Assembly: GCA_035577985.1 (NCBI GenBank)
Contig: DATJZY010000146.1
Location: forward strand, 1-35,183
Reading direction: 5' to 3'
DNA from: Candidatus Eisenbacteria bacterium
GTDB lineage: Bacteria; Desulfobacterota; Binatia; DP-6
DNA length: 35,183 nt
Shown here: positions 15,675 through 22,922 of the stretch, piece by piece
Layout: each line of letters begins with the position of its first letter
Position numbering within the stretch: position 1 is the first letter of the stretch
The notes under the pieces: model-generated
Seen by the model: only the letters and a program-made list of their open reading frames with translations
Databases searched by the model: none
What the model was told of the DNA's origin: nothing
Program-made: the position numbers and the translations under genes

Positions 15675-16211
15675 ATGATCGGTCGCGCGCTCGCCGTCCT
15701 GGTCCTGGCCGCCGTCGCGGCAGGGCCGGCGCGCGCGGCCGACACGCCGAGCGTGCCCGCGGTCGGCGCTGCCGCGCCGGACGTCGTCCTCACCAACGAC
15801 CGCGGAGAGACGACGAAGCTGTCGGACTATCGCGGCAAGTGGGTGGTGCTCTACTTCTATCCGAAGGACTTCACGAGCGGCTGCACGCTCGAGGCGCAGA
15901 ACTTCCAGCGTGATCTCGCGAAATACGAGCAGGCGGGCGCCGTCGTCCTCGGCGTCAGCATCGACGACGCCGACTCCCACAGGGCGTTCGGGGCCAAGGA
16001 GGGCCTGGGCTTCCGGCTGCTGTCCGATCCCGATGCGGCCACGTCGGCGGCGTACGGCTCGGTCATCAGCCGCTTCGGGACGAGGCTGGCGGCGCGCAAC
16101 ACGTTCATCATCGATCCGCAGGGCAAGATCGCGCAGGTCTTCACGGGCGTCGATCCCGCGGAGCACAGCGGCGAGGTGCTGAGCGCGCTCGCGACGCTGC
16201 AACGCCGGTGA
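15675..16211 (+). CDS. Exported peroxiredoxin (Bcp/AhpC-TSA type)
   Basis: A 178-aa thiol peroxidase with an N-terminal signal peptide (MIGRALAVLVLAAVAAGPAR, cleavage near ARA-AD). The peroxidatic cysteine is C70 in FYPKDFTSGCTLEAQNF. In typical Bcp proteins a resolving cysteine lies five residues later; here that position is Q75 and no other cysteine exists in the protein, so it must work as a one-Cys enzyme needing an external thiol. The Thr two or three positions before C70 and the later Arg (near NTFIIDPQGKI) fit the fold. It would reduce peroxides in the periplasm. The ATG at 15675 is eight bases after the GFA stop, suggesting one operon. Confidence 0.92.
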   Translation: MIGRALAVLVLAAVAAGPARAADTPSVPAVGAAAPDVVLTNDRGETTKLSDYRGKWVVLYFYPKDFTSGCTLEAQNFQRDLAKYEQAGAVVLGVSIDDADSHRAFGAKEGLGFRLLSDPDAATSAAYGSVISRFGTRLAARNTFIIDPQGKIAQVFTGVDPAEHSGEVLSALATLQRR

Positions 16212-16242
16212 CGCGCCTGATCATCATGTCGGGGGGACGACC

Positions 16243-16683
16243 ATGTCGACGAGGAGCCACCGTCTACTCGCGATCGCCGCGCTGCTGTCCGCCTGCACGT
16301 CGGTCAAGGTGAAGCCCGTCGACCCATCGATGGGCGTGAAGCACGTGTGCATCGAGAACAACCCGAAGGTGGTCGTGGGGGACTTCCTGCCGGTCGTGCG
16401 CGACGGCTTCACGCGGCACGGGATCACCACCGAAGTCTACTCGCCGAACGCACCTGCCGTACCCGACGGCTGCCAGCTGATCCTCAAGTACACGGCGCTG
16501 CAGTCGTGGGACCTGACGACCTACCTCTCGCACGCGGAGCTCACGCTCCAGACACCCGACGGCACGCAGGTCGCGTCGGCCGAGTACCACCTGGTCGGGA
16601 AGGGCGGGTACGCGCTCACGAAGTTCCAGGGCACGAAGACCAAGATGGATCCCGTGATCGACGAGCTGTTGAAGGGATACTGA
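16243..16683 (+). CDS. Lipoprotein, Sbal_3080-like
   Basis: A 146-aa lipoprotein. The lipobox LLSAC ends at Cys18 after a short basic and hydrophobic signal (MSTRSHRLLAIAALLSAC), so it is lipidated and probably held in the outer or inner membrane. The mature part has KHVCIENNP, GFTRHGITTEVYS, CQLILKYTALQSWDLTTYL and a final helix. This recalls the Sbal_3080 lipoprotein family (short, with an ICI-NP motif and a W-D-L strand), whose function is unknown. GGGGGG lies before the ATG. It follows the peroxiredoxin and ends three bases before the second GFA gene. Confidence 0.8.
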   Translation: MSTRSHRLLAIAALLSACTSVKVKPVDPSMGVKHVCIENNPKVVVGDFLPVVRDGFTRHGITTEVYSPNAPAVPDGCQLILKYTALQSWDLTTYLSHAELTLQTPDGTQVASAEYHLVGKGGYALTKFQGTKTKMDPVIDELLKGY

Positions 16684-16686
16684 GCC

Positions 16687-17115
16687 ATGCTGACGGGGAG
16701 CTGCATGTGCGGCGGCGTTCGCTACGAGATCGACGGCCGGATCGGTCCTCCCGGGCACTGCCACTGCGCGACGTGCCGCAAAGCGCAGGGCGGCGCGTTC
16801 GTCACCAACGCGCCGGTGCGGGCGCGGTACTTCCGCGTCGTGACGGGCGAGGACCTCGTCGCCGGCTTCGAGTCGTCGCCGGGGAAGGTCCGCAGCTTCT
16901 GCCGGCGGTGCGGCTCGCCGCTGTGGAGCCGCCGGAGCGACGACCCCGAGACCGTCCGGATCCGGCTGGGTCTGCTCGACGACGATCCCGGACGCCGCCC
17001 GCTCGGCCACGTGTGGGTCGGCGAGAAGGCGCCCTGGTTCGAGATCACCGACGACCTGCCGCGCTGGGAGCGCGGCCTGGACGAGCCGGCGACGCCCCGC
17101 GGATCGGGAACGTAG
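16687..17115 (+). CDS. GFA family protein (second copy)
   Basis: A 142-aa GFA-family zinc protein. Motifs in order: GSCMCGGVRYEI, GHCHCATCRKAQG, and FCRRCGSPLWS, giving the usual cysteine set, with a C-terminal segment LGHVWVGEKAPWFEITDDLP that is common in this subgroup. It differs from the copy at 15259, in which the middle motif is CHCRECQ and the tail ends FHHVPEGVPTF, so they probably handle different ligands. It lies three bases after the lipoprotein stop and three bases before the methyltransferase start. The biochemical role is unproven for the family. Confidence 0.92.
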   Translation: MLTGSCMCGGVRYEIDGRIGPPGHCHCATCRKAQGGAFVTNAPVRARYFRVVTGEDLVAGFESSPGKVRSFCRRCGSPLWSRRSDDPETVRIRLGLLDDDPGRRPLGHVWVGEKAPWFEITDDLPRWERGLDEPATPRGSGT

Positions 17116-17118
17116 CGC

Positions 17119-17961
17119 GTGCAGGACGGGCGTCCCAGCCAGACGGCGCACGGGGCGGCGATGCTCCGTGCGGCCCACCAGCGGTTCGACGTCCCGCACG
17201 TGCTCGACGACCCGCTCGCGCTGCGTATCGTCGGAGCGGACGCGGCGTCGGCGCTGCGGACCGAGCCGCCGCGGCTCGCGACGCCGCGGATGCGCGCGCT
17301 GCGCGCCTCGGTGGCGGTGCGGAGCCGCTATGCCGAGGATCGGCTCGCGGCGGCGGTCGCGCGCGGCGTCCGCCAGTACGTGCTCCTCGGGGCCGGCCTC
17401 GACACGTTCGCCTTCCGGAATCGCCATCAGGGGCTGCGCGTCTTCGAGGTGGATCATCCCGCCACGCAGGCCTGGAAGCGCGAGCGCCTGGCCGCGGCGG
17501 GTATCGCGATTCCGGACTCCCTCACCTTCGCGCCCGTCGACTTCGAGCGCGAGACGCTCGCCGAGGGTCTCCGCCGCGCCGGCTTCGACCGCGCCGCTCC
17601 GGCGTTCTTCTCGTGGCTCGGGGTCACGGTCTATCTCACGCGCGAGGCCATCATGGAGACGCTCCGCTTCGTGGCGTCGAGCGCCGCGGGCAGCGAGATC
17701 GTGCTCACGTACGTCGTTTCCGATTCGCCGCTCGGCGAGCGTACGGCCGAGCTGGGCGAGCCCTGGCTCACGTTCTTCGACGCGCAGTCGATCGCGCGCG
17801 ATCTCGCCGCGCTCGGCTTCGTGGACGTCGAGGACCTCGACGCCGACGAGACGAATCGGCGATATTTCGGCGGCCGTGCCGACGGCCTCCGCGTCGGCGG
17901 CCACGGCCATCTCGTGCACGCGCGCGTCGGCGCACGGGAGGAGCGCTCATGTATCGGATGA
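17119..17961 (+). CDS. Class I SAM-dependent methyltransferase, leucine carboxyl methyltransferase (LCM) family
   Basis: A 280-aa methyltransferase of the LCM/TIGR00027 type. The SAM-binding loop is YVLLGAGLDTFAFRN (residues 87-101) and the acidic ribose-binding strand is RVFEVDHPATQAWK (107-120). The N-terminal pattern LDDPLALRIVG and later FFSWLGVTVYLTREAI, with a motif near DSPLGERT, are typical of bacterial members, many of which are implicated in O-methylation of unknown acceptors. It begins with a GTG three bases after the GFA stop. Its last 13 bases overlap the start of the next small gene (17949), so the two are coupled. Confidence 0.9.
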   Translation: MQDGRPSQTAHGAAMLRAAHQRFDVPHVLDDPLALRIVGADAASALRTEPPRLATPRMRALRASVAVRSRYAEDRLAAAVARGVRQYVLLGAGLDTFAFRNRHQGLRVFEVDHPATQAWKRERLAAAGIAIPDSLTFAPVDFERETLAEGLRRAGFDRAAPAFFSWLGVTVYLTREAIMETLRFVASSAAGSEIVLTYVVSDSPLGERTAELGEPWLTFFDAQSIARDLAALGFVDVEDLDADETNRRYFGGRADGLRVGGHGHLVHARVGAREERSCIG

Positions 17962-18101
17962 AGATCCCGCGGCCATGCGAGATGCCCGGGGGCTTGATGA
18001 ACCCGGCGACACCGGCGATGGCGCAGAACATGGCGCGCAACCTCGTCTACTATGCCCAGCTCCTGAAGAAGCACCCGCTCGCCGCGCAGGAGGGCGCATG
18101 A
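17949..18101 (+). CDS. Small 50-aa protein of unknown function
   Basis: A 50-residue reading frame, MYRMKIPRPCEMPGGLMNPA then TPAMAQNMARNLVYYAQLLK and a short basic end. It overlaps the methyltransferase end by 13 bases and its own stop overlaps the LysE start (ATGA at 18098), so it sits snugly inside the operon. GGGAGGAG lies about six to thirteen bases before the ATG, a strong ribosome-binding site. Methionines are unusually frequent (seven in 50) and the C-terminal half is likely an amphipathic helix. Tight spacing and a good site favour a real gene, but I know no family for it. Confidence 0.6.
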   Translation: MYRMKIPRPCEMPGGLMNPATPAMAQNMARNLVYYAQLLKKHPLAAQEGA

Positions 18102-18724
18102 GCTGGGAGACGTGGAGCCTCTTCCTGGTGATGGTGACCGTGCTCTGCCTCACGCCGGGGCCGGCCGTGATGTTCGTCCTGTCGCAGGCCCTCCGGCGCG
18201 GGCGGCGCGCCGCGTTCTGGTCGAGCCTCGGCATCCTCGCGGGCAACACCTTCTACTTCATCCTCTCGGCGTCGAGCCTGGGGGCGATCCTGTTCGCGTC
18301 GTACGACCTCTTCGCGACCATCCGCTGGATCGGCGCCGCGTACCTCGTGTGGCTCGGCGTCACGACGTTCATCGGCGCCTCGCCGATCGTCCCCGGCGGC
18401 CCGACCGGCGGCGCCGCACGGCCGGGGCCGCGTCTCGTGCTCGACGGCTTCGTGCTCCAGGCATCGAACCCGAAGGCGCTCGTGTTCTTCACGGCGCTGG
18501 TGCCGCAGTTCGTCGATCCGGCGGGAACCGTTCCGTTGCAGATGGCGATCCTCGCGGCGACGACGGTCGTCGTCGAGCTCGCGGTGCTGACGACCTACGG
18601 CGCGCTCGCCGGCCGTGCGACGGCCCTCGCCGCCGAGCCGCGCTTCGCCACCGCGACCAATCGCGTCGCGGGGTCGCTGCTGGTCGCGGCCGGCGTCGGG
18701 ACGGCGGCGATCCGCCGGCCCTGA
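18098..18724 (+). CDS. LysE/RhtB family translocator
   Basis: A 208-aa membrane protein of the LysE family, exporters of amino acids and related metabolites. The N-terminal signature is VTVLCLTPGPAVMFVLSQAL, followed by the basic loop RRGRRAAFWSSLGILAGN. Six hydrophobic segments can be counted, including FVLQASNPKALVFFTALVPQ, the conserved NPK motif region. Start ATG at 18098 overlaps the small upstream gene stop. The exported compound is unknown; neighbouring methyltransferase and GFA genes give no firm clue. Only nine bases separate it from the convergent NUDIX gene, leaving little space for a terminator. Confidence 0.93.
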   Translation: MSWETWSLFLVMVTVLCLTPGPAVMFVLSQALRRGRRAAFWSSLGILAGNTFYFILSASSLGAILFASYDLFATIRWIGAAYLVWLGVTTFIGASPIVPGGPTGGAARPGPRLVLDGFVLQASNPKALVFFTALVPQFVDPAGTVPLQMAILAATTVVVELAVLTTYGALAGRATALAAEPRFATATNRVAGSLLVAAGVGTAAIRRP

Positions 18725-18733
18725 ATCGGCGGC

Positions 18734-19237
18734 TCAGGCGCGCGCGAGCTTCGCGAGCAGCGCCGCGTCGGTGGGAAAGGCGAGAGCCGGCGGATCGGTG
18801 AGATCGAACCAGCCGACCGCGATCGCATCGTCGCCAGCGACCGGGGTCGCGTGAGGATCGACCATCGTCGCCTCGAACCAGATGCCGATCGTCGGCTTGC
18901 CCTGTTGGTGGAAGTTCGTCTCGGCGTACACGGGCTCGCCGATCACGACCTCGACCCCGGCCTCCTCGCGCGCTTCGCGCTCGGCCGCGCGCCGCAGGTC
19001 CTCGTTCCACTCGACGTACCCGCACGGGAAGCACCACTTGCCGGCGCCGAACTGGTGCGGCGAGCGCTGCACCATCAGCACCTGGCCGCGCGAGTTGCGG
19101 ATCACGACCGCCGCGCCGACGCCCATGTTCGGATAGTGAACGAGCCCGCACGCGGCGCACCCCACGTGATCGCCGCGGTGCTCTAGGCGCGCGCCGCAGC
19201 GCGGGCACAGGCGCCAGTCGTCGGTGGGCAGCGTCAC
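18734..19237 (-). CDS. NUDIX hydrolase with N-terminal zinc ribbon
   Basis: A 167-aa NUDIX protein. Residues 11-30 form a zinc ribbon with C11, C14, C27 and C30 (CPRCG and CAACG), as in NudC-like and ADP-ribose-type members. The Nudix box GYVEWNEDLRRAAEREAREE continues into AGV (residues 73-95) and fits G-x5-E-x7-RE-U-xEE-x-G. Such enzymes cleave nucleoside diphosphates linked to a moiety such as NADH or ADP-ribose. The GTG at 19237 lies two bases after the SDR stop, so it is the last gene of a three-gene operon. Upstream in-frame sequence overlaps the SDR and has no family similarity. Confidence 0.92.
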   Translation of the reverse strand: MTLPTDDWRLCPRCGARLEHRGDHVGCAACGLVHYPNMGVGAAVVIRNSRGQVLMVQRSPHQFGAGKWCFPCGYVEWNEDLRRAAEREAREEAGVEVVIGEPVYAETNFHQQGKPTIGIWFEATMVDPHATPVAGDDAIAVGWFDLTDPPALAFPTDAALLAKLARA

Positions 19238-19239
19238 GC

Positions 19240-20007
19240 TCAGCTCGTGTGGCCGAGGTGCGCGCCGCCGTCGGCGTAGAACACGTGCCCGGTCAGGAAC
19301 TGCGCGTCGTCGCTCGCGAGGAAGACCGCGATCGGCGCGATGTCGGTCTCGGGATCGCCCAGGCGCGCGACCGGACGCTCGGCCATGAGGCGTGCGTAGC
19401 GCTCGGGATCGCGATCGCGGAAGTCCATGCCGCGCTTGGTGAGCGCGGCGGGATAGATGACGTTCGCCGTGATGCCGTGCTTCCCCCACTCGCGTGCGGC
19501 GGTGCAGGTGAGCGAGGTGATGCCGGCCTTCGAGGCGCCGTACTCGCCGAGCCCGGCGTGGCCCTGCTCGGCGGCGAGGGACCCGAAGTTGATGATGCGA
19601 CCGCGACCCTTCGCGGCCATGATCGGGCGCACCGCGCACATCGCCCACCAGGTGCCCTTCGTACCCGTGCGCCAGGAGAGATCGAACTGGTCCTCGGGGA
19701 TCTCCTCGAGCTTGGCGCGGGGCCCGAACCCGTGCGCGTTGTTCACCAGGACGTCGACCGTCCCATGGCGGCGGACCGTCTCGGCGACCATGGCGTCGAT
19801 CGCCGCCTTCTCGCCGACGTCGCACACCTGTGCGAACGCGTCGCCGCCGGCGGCGCGGATCTCGTCGGCGGTGCGCTCGGCGCGATGCGGCTTCAGCTCC
19901 GCTACGCACACGCGCGCGCCCTCGCGCGCGAAGACCTTGGCGATCGCGGCGCCGATGCCCTGGCCGGCGCCGGTGACGATCGCGACGCTACCGCGCAGTC
20001 GGTCCAC
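19240..20007 (-). CDS. SDR family oxidoreductase
   Basis: A 255-aa short-chain dehydrogenase. The nucleotide-binding motif is TGAGQGIG (residues 12-19), NNAHG is near 89-93, and the catalytic set is S143, Y156 and K160 (YGASKAG). The end TGHVFYADGGAHLG is usual for the family. The probable start is the GTG at 20007, preceded by VDRLRGSVAIV; a longer frame to 20088 would extend into the upstream gene with unrelated residues. The start lies 20 bases inside the preceding coding region, so expression is probably coupled to the heme-oxygenase-like enzyme. The substrate is not known. Confidence 0.9.
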   Translation of the reverse strand: MDRLRGSVAIVTGAGQGIGAAIAKVFAREGARVCVAELKPHRAERTADEIRAAGGDAFAQVCDVGEKAAIDAMVAETVRRHGTVDVLVNNAHGFGPRAKLEEIPEDQFDLSWRTGTKGTWWAMCAVRPIMAAKGRGRIINFGSLAAEQGHAGLGEYGASKAGITSLTCTAAREWGKHGITANVIYPAALTKRGMDFRDRDPERYARLMAERPVARLGDPETDIAPIAVFLASDDAQFLTGHVFYADGGAHLGHTS

Positions 20008-20779
20008 CGAGCGCCCCGGGTTCGGCGAGCCACCTGTTGAGCGCCCAGGTGCGCATCTCGTTGGTGAGGATCGTGTGCTGGACGGCACGCCGCACGCGCG
20101 TCTGCACGTACGCCGTCGTGCACACCCGCTGCATCAGCTCGAGCGCCTTGTCGCCGTGCTCGGTCTCGGCGTACGCGTGCACCTCGAGGTTCTTCACCTT
20201 GACGCCGTAGTGCTTCCAGAGGCCCTGGTAGAGCGTCGCGGCATAGCCGCTCATGCCGGCGGCACGCTCGCGCGCATAGCCAAGCGCGCCCAGCGCCTCC
20301 TCGTACGAACGCCGGCAGTAGTAGAGGAGCGTGTACACGGAGCCGATCGTCTCCGGCATCGGCACGTAGGCCGCGAGCTCCGCGTCCGCCACGTCGAACG
20401 CGCGCGTGTATTCGACCTTCATCAGGACGTGGTTCGGGTCGCGCAGATAGCCGGTCTCGTCGGCGAAGTTCTGCGCCCAGTGCTGGTAGTGCTCCGAGTC
20501 CTCGAGCGTGAAGGCGTCCACGTCGGGCGCGTTCGCGATCAAGAGCGGAAACTCGGGGGTCATCCAGAGCCCCAGGTAGTAGAGCTCCATGGCGTAGCGC
20601 CGCACGATCGCGAGGCTCGCGCGGCCCGCGCCGATCGCCGGCACGACCTCGTTCTGCGTGTACGGGCTGTGTGCGGTGATGAAGGCGTCGAGCTCGGCCA
20701 GGAACTCGTCCACGGGGAGCGCGCGTTCGGGCGCGCGATCGCGCTTGATGACGTCCTTGAACGAGCCCGTCGCGGTCAT
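19988..20779 (-). CDS. Heme-oxygenase-like (TenA/PqqC/CADD fold) protein, possible diiron oxidase
   Basis: A 263-aa all-helical protein resembling the TenA/PqqC/CADD superfamily. The pattern HAYAETEH (H201, E205, H208) fits the H-x3-[DE]-x2-H metal motif of heme-oxygenase-like diiron oxidases. Other potential ligands are E93 or E96 with H97 or H100 in LEDSEHYQHW, and E160 or E161 in RRSYEEALG. N-terminal features are YTQNEVVPAIG and YAMELYYLGLW. Members of the group cleave or oxidise varied small molecules (for example UndA fatty acid decarboxylation and CADD p-aminobenzoate formation); members without metal (PqqC, TenA) do other chemistry. The ATG at 20779 has no obvious Shine-Dalgarno. It overlaps the SDR and is the first gene of the operon. 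The reaction is unknown. Confidence 0.75.
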   Translation of the reverse strand: MTATGSFKDVIKRDRAPERALPVDEFLAELDAFITAHSPYTQNEVVPAIGAGRASLAIVRRYAMELYYLGLWMTPEFPLLIANAPDVDAFTLEDSEHYQHWAQNFADETGYLRDPNHVLMKVEYTRAFDVADAELAAYVPMPETIGSVYTLLYYCRRSYEEALGALGYARERAAGMSGYAATLYQGLWKHYGVKVKNLEVHAYAETEHGDKALELMQRVCTTAYVQTRVRRAVQHTILTNEMRTWALNRWLAEPGALGGPTAR

Positions 20780-20857
20780 GCCAGGAGAGCTTCTAGGAGC
20801 ATCCCCACCGAAGCGTCAACCACGCGATCGCTGTCCCGAGACCTGCGTCCCTCGTCT

Positions 20858-20883
20858 GCCGCGCCAGCCTTGCTGGCCGCGGC
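20858..20883. repeat. Hairpin with CTT loop
   Basis: GCCGCGCCAGC (20858-20868), loop CTT, and GCTGGCCGCGGC (20872-20883) form an 11-pair stem with one bulged base. It is the first of three hairpins clustered in the 180-base gap upstream of the heme-oxygenase-like gene and downstream of the PPOX gene, both on the minus strand. Confidence 0.6.
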
Positions 20884-20889
20884 ATGCCG

Positions 20890-20912
20890 GTCGCGCGTGC
20901 CACCCACGCGAC
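20890..20912. repeat. Second hairpin in the cluster
   Basis: GTCGCGCGTG (20890-20899) can pair with CACGCGAC (20905-20912) with a two-base bulge. The sequence is GC-only in the stem and has no T-run. It could be part of a transcript-end structure for the minus-strand PPOX gene or part of the leader of the heme-oxygenase-like gene. Confidence 0.5.
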
Positions 20913-20928
20913 ACCCTCGCGTCCCACC

Positions 20929-20955
20929 CCGACCCAAGACGCAGTCTTGGGTCGG
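20929..20955 (-). terminator. Perfect 12-bp hairpin just after the PPOX gene stop
   Basis: CCGACCCAAGAC (20929-20940), loop GCA, then GTCTTGGGTCGG (20944-20955) is a perfect 12-pair stem. On the minus strand it lies four bases beyond the PPOX stop codon (20960-20962), the place for a terminator. There is no U-tract after it, so it may instead stabilise the transcript end or need Rho; called a terminator on position and stem quality only. Confidence 0.5.
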
Positions 20956-20959
20956 CGAT

Positions 20960-21586
20960 CTACAGGTTCGAGCGGTAGTCGTCCTCGATCACCGCGTCGA
21001 TCTGCTGCGCCATCGTCTCGTCGCCGCCCAGCTTCGCGGCGAACATCTTTCCGAACGAGACGCGCACCCCGGCGGGCCAGGTCGCGGGCTTCCACAGCTC
21101 GGCGCGCAGGAACGCCTTGGCGCAGTGGAAGAAGCACTCGTCGACGGTGACGCGGATCGCGAGCAATGCGGGCTGGCCGCGCGCTGCGAGCCGCTCGCAG
21201 ACGGCGGCGTCGCGCGTCAGCTCGGCGCGGCCGTTCACGCGCAGCGTCTCGTTCGTGCCGGGCACGAGGAAGAGGACGCCCACGTGCGGGTTCTCGAGGA
21301 CGTTCCGGAGACCCATGACGAGCTTGTTGCCCTTGCGGTCGGGGATGAGGAGCGTCCCCTCGTCGGGCACGGCGACGAAGCCCGGGACGTCGCCCTTGGG
21401 GGACACGTCCTGGTGGCCCGCCGCGTCCGCCGTCGCGAGCACGAGGAACGGCGAGCGGGCGATGAACTCGCGCGCCGGCGCTTCGAGCGTGGACCACACC
21501 TTCATCTGCGTCGCCGGCATCGGCTCGCCGACGAGGGCGCGCAGCTCCTCGACTGTCGTGATGCGGGCGGCGTCGGGCTCGGCCAT
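20960..21586 (-). CDS. Pyridoxamine 5'-phosphate oxidase-family FMN-binding protein (MSMEG_1061/DR_2398 type)
   Basis: A 208-aa split-barrel flavoprotein. The segments DVSPKGDVPGFVAVPDEGTL, then LIPDRKGNKLVMGLRNVLEN, NPHVGVLFLVPGTNETLRVN and ECFFHCAKAFLRAELW match the subgroup known as MSMEG_1061/DR_2398 (TIGR04025 type), recalled from memory. It should bind FMN; the physiological reaction of this subgroup is unknown and it is not a true PdxH. The ATG at 21586 has GGAGGAG upstream. It is divergent from the CoA-transferase gene (87-base gap) and followed by a perfect hairpin. Confidence 0.92.
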   Translation of the reverse strand: MAEPDAARITTVEELRALVGEPMPATQMKVWSTLEAPAREFIARSPFLVLATADAAGHQDVSPKGDVPGFVAVPDEGTLLIPDRKGNKLVMGLRNVLENPHVGVLFLVPGTNETLRVNGRAELTRDAAVCERLAARGQPALLAIRVTVDECFFHCAKAFLRAELWKPATWPAGVRVSFGKMFAAKLGGDETMAQQIDAVIEDDYRSNL

Positions 21587-21673
21587 GGCTGTCTCCTCCC
21601 GATGCCGGCCATAGCACACCGGCGTCGCGACGGTAGCCTTGCTCCGCGAGGCGCCGCATAGGAGTCTCACGCC

Positions 21674-22876
21674 GTGACGACCGACCGCCCGCCGCTCGGC
21701 GGGATCCGCATCCTCGCCGCGACCCAGCTCGGCGCGGGGCCGTTCGGCCTGATGTTCCTCTCCGACCTCGGCGCCGAGGTCGTGAAGATCGAGAACCCCG
21801 CGACGCGCGGCGACGAGGCGCGCACGGTGCCGCCGTTCAACGATCCCGCGGCGCACGACGGCCTCTACTTCCAGTCCTTGAACCGCGGCGCGCGGAGCCT
21901 GACGCTCAACCTCGCGCACCCCGAGGGGCGCGCCTTGCTGCACCGCCTCGTCCCCCGCTTCGACGCCGTCTACAACAACCTGCGCGGCGACCTCACCACG
22001 ACCCTCGGCCTCGACTACGCGACGCTCGGGACGTCGAACCCGCGCCTCGTGTGCTGCTCGCTGTCGGGATTCGGCCGCACCGGACCGCGCCGCGACGAGC
22101 CCGCCTACGACTACCTGCTGCAGGCATACGCGGGCTTCATGAGCGTCACCGGCGAGCCCGACGCGCCGCCCACCAAGTGCGGCATCTCGATCGTCGACTT
22201 CTCGGGCGGGATGCTCTCGGCCCTCGCCCTCATGATCGGCCTCCATCGCGCCCGGGCGACGGGGAGGGGCTGCGACCTCGACGTGTCGTTGCTCGACACC
22301 GCGCTCTCGATGCTGAACTACATGGCCGCCTGGTCGCTCGATCGCGGATGGGCGCCCGCCCGCTACGCGGGCGGCGCGCATCAGAGCCTGGTCCCCAGCC
22401 AGAGCTTCGCGACCGCGGACGGCTGGCTCGCGATCATGGTGATGAAGGAGAAGTTCTGGGAGCGGCTCGCCCTGCGCTTGGGCCTTCCGGAGCTGCGCGA
22501 CGACGCGCGCTTCCGGACCTTCGCCGATCGCCTCGCGAACCGCGCGGCGCTGATCCCCATCCTGTGCGCCCGCTTCCGCGAGCGGACGACGGCCGAGTGG
22601 CTGGAGCGGCTTCGCGGCCACGTGCCGGTGGCCCCCGTCTACACCGTCGCCGAGGCGCTCGCCGACGAGCAGGCGGCGGCGCGCGAGATGGTGATCGACG
22701 TCGCGCACCCGGTCTTCGGGGCGCTCCGGCAGGTGGGATCGCCGATCAAGGTCGACGGCGTCCGTCCCACCTACCGTCCGGCGTCGGCGCTCGGCGCCGA
22801 CACGGCGGCGCTGCTCGCCGAGATCGGCGTCGACGGCGCGGCGCTCGCGGCGCTGCGCGCGAAGGGCGTCGTGTAG
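21674..22876 (+). CDS. CaiB/BaiF class III CoA-transferase
   Basis: A 400-aa CoA-transferase of family III (formyl-CoA transferase, CaiB, BaiF group). Visible are GPFGLMFLSDLGAEVVKIEN, GARSLTLNLAHPEGR, LVCCSLSGFGRTGPRRDEPA and YDYLLQAYAGFMSVTGEP, the last holding the aspartate expected to form the acyl-enzyme anhydride. It moves CoA between organic acids, probably in degradation of an acyl or aromatic acid. The start is a GTG preceded by AGGAG (21660-21664). The acyl-CoA dehydrogenase follows after 46 bases, suggesting a shared pathway. The exact acid cannot be named. Confidence 0.93.
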   Translation: MTTDRPPLGGIRILAATQLGAGPFGLMFLSDLGAEVVKIENPATRGDEARTVPPFNDPAAHDGLYFQSLNRGARSLTLNLAHPEGRALLHRLVPRFDAVYNNLRGDLTTTLGLDYATLGTSNPRLVCCSLSGFGRTGPRRDEPAYDYLLQAYAGFMSVTGEPDAPPTKCGISIVDFSGGMLSALALMIGLHRARATGRGCDLDVSLLDTALSMLNYMAAWSLDRGWAPARYAGGAHQSLVPSQSFATADGWLAIMVMKEKFWERLALRLGLPELRDDARFRTFADRLANRAALIPILCARFRERTTAEWLERLRGHVPVAPVYTVAEALADEQAAAREMVIDVAHPVFGALRQVGSPIKVDGVRPTYRPASALGADTAALLAEIGVDGAALAALRAKGVV

Positions 22877-22922
22877 CGCCGGCGTTTGACCCTCGTGACG
22901 GCGCGCGCGAGAACGGACCGTC

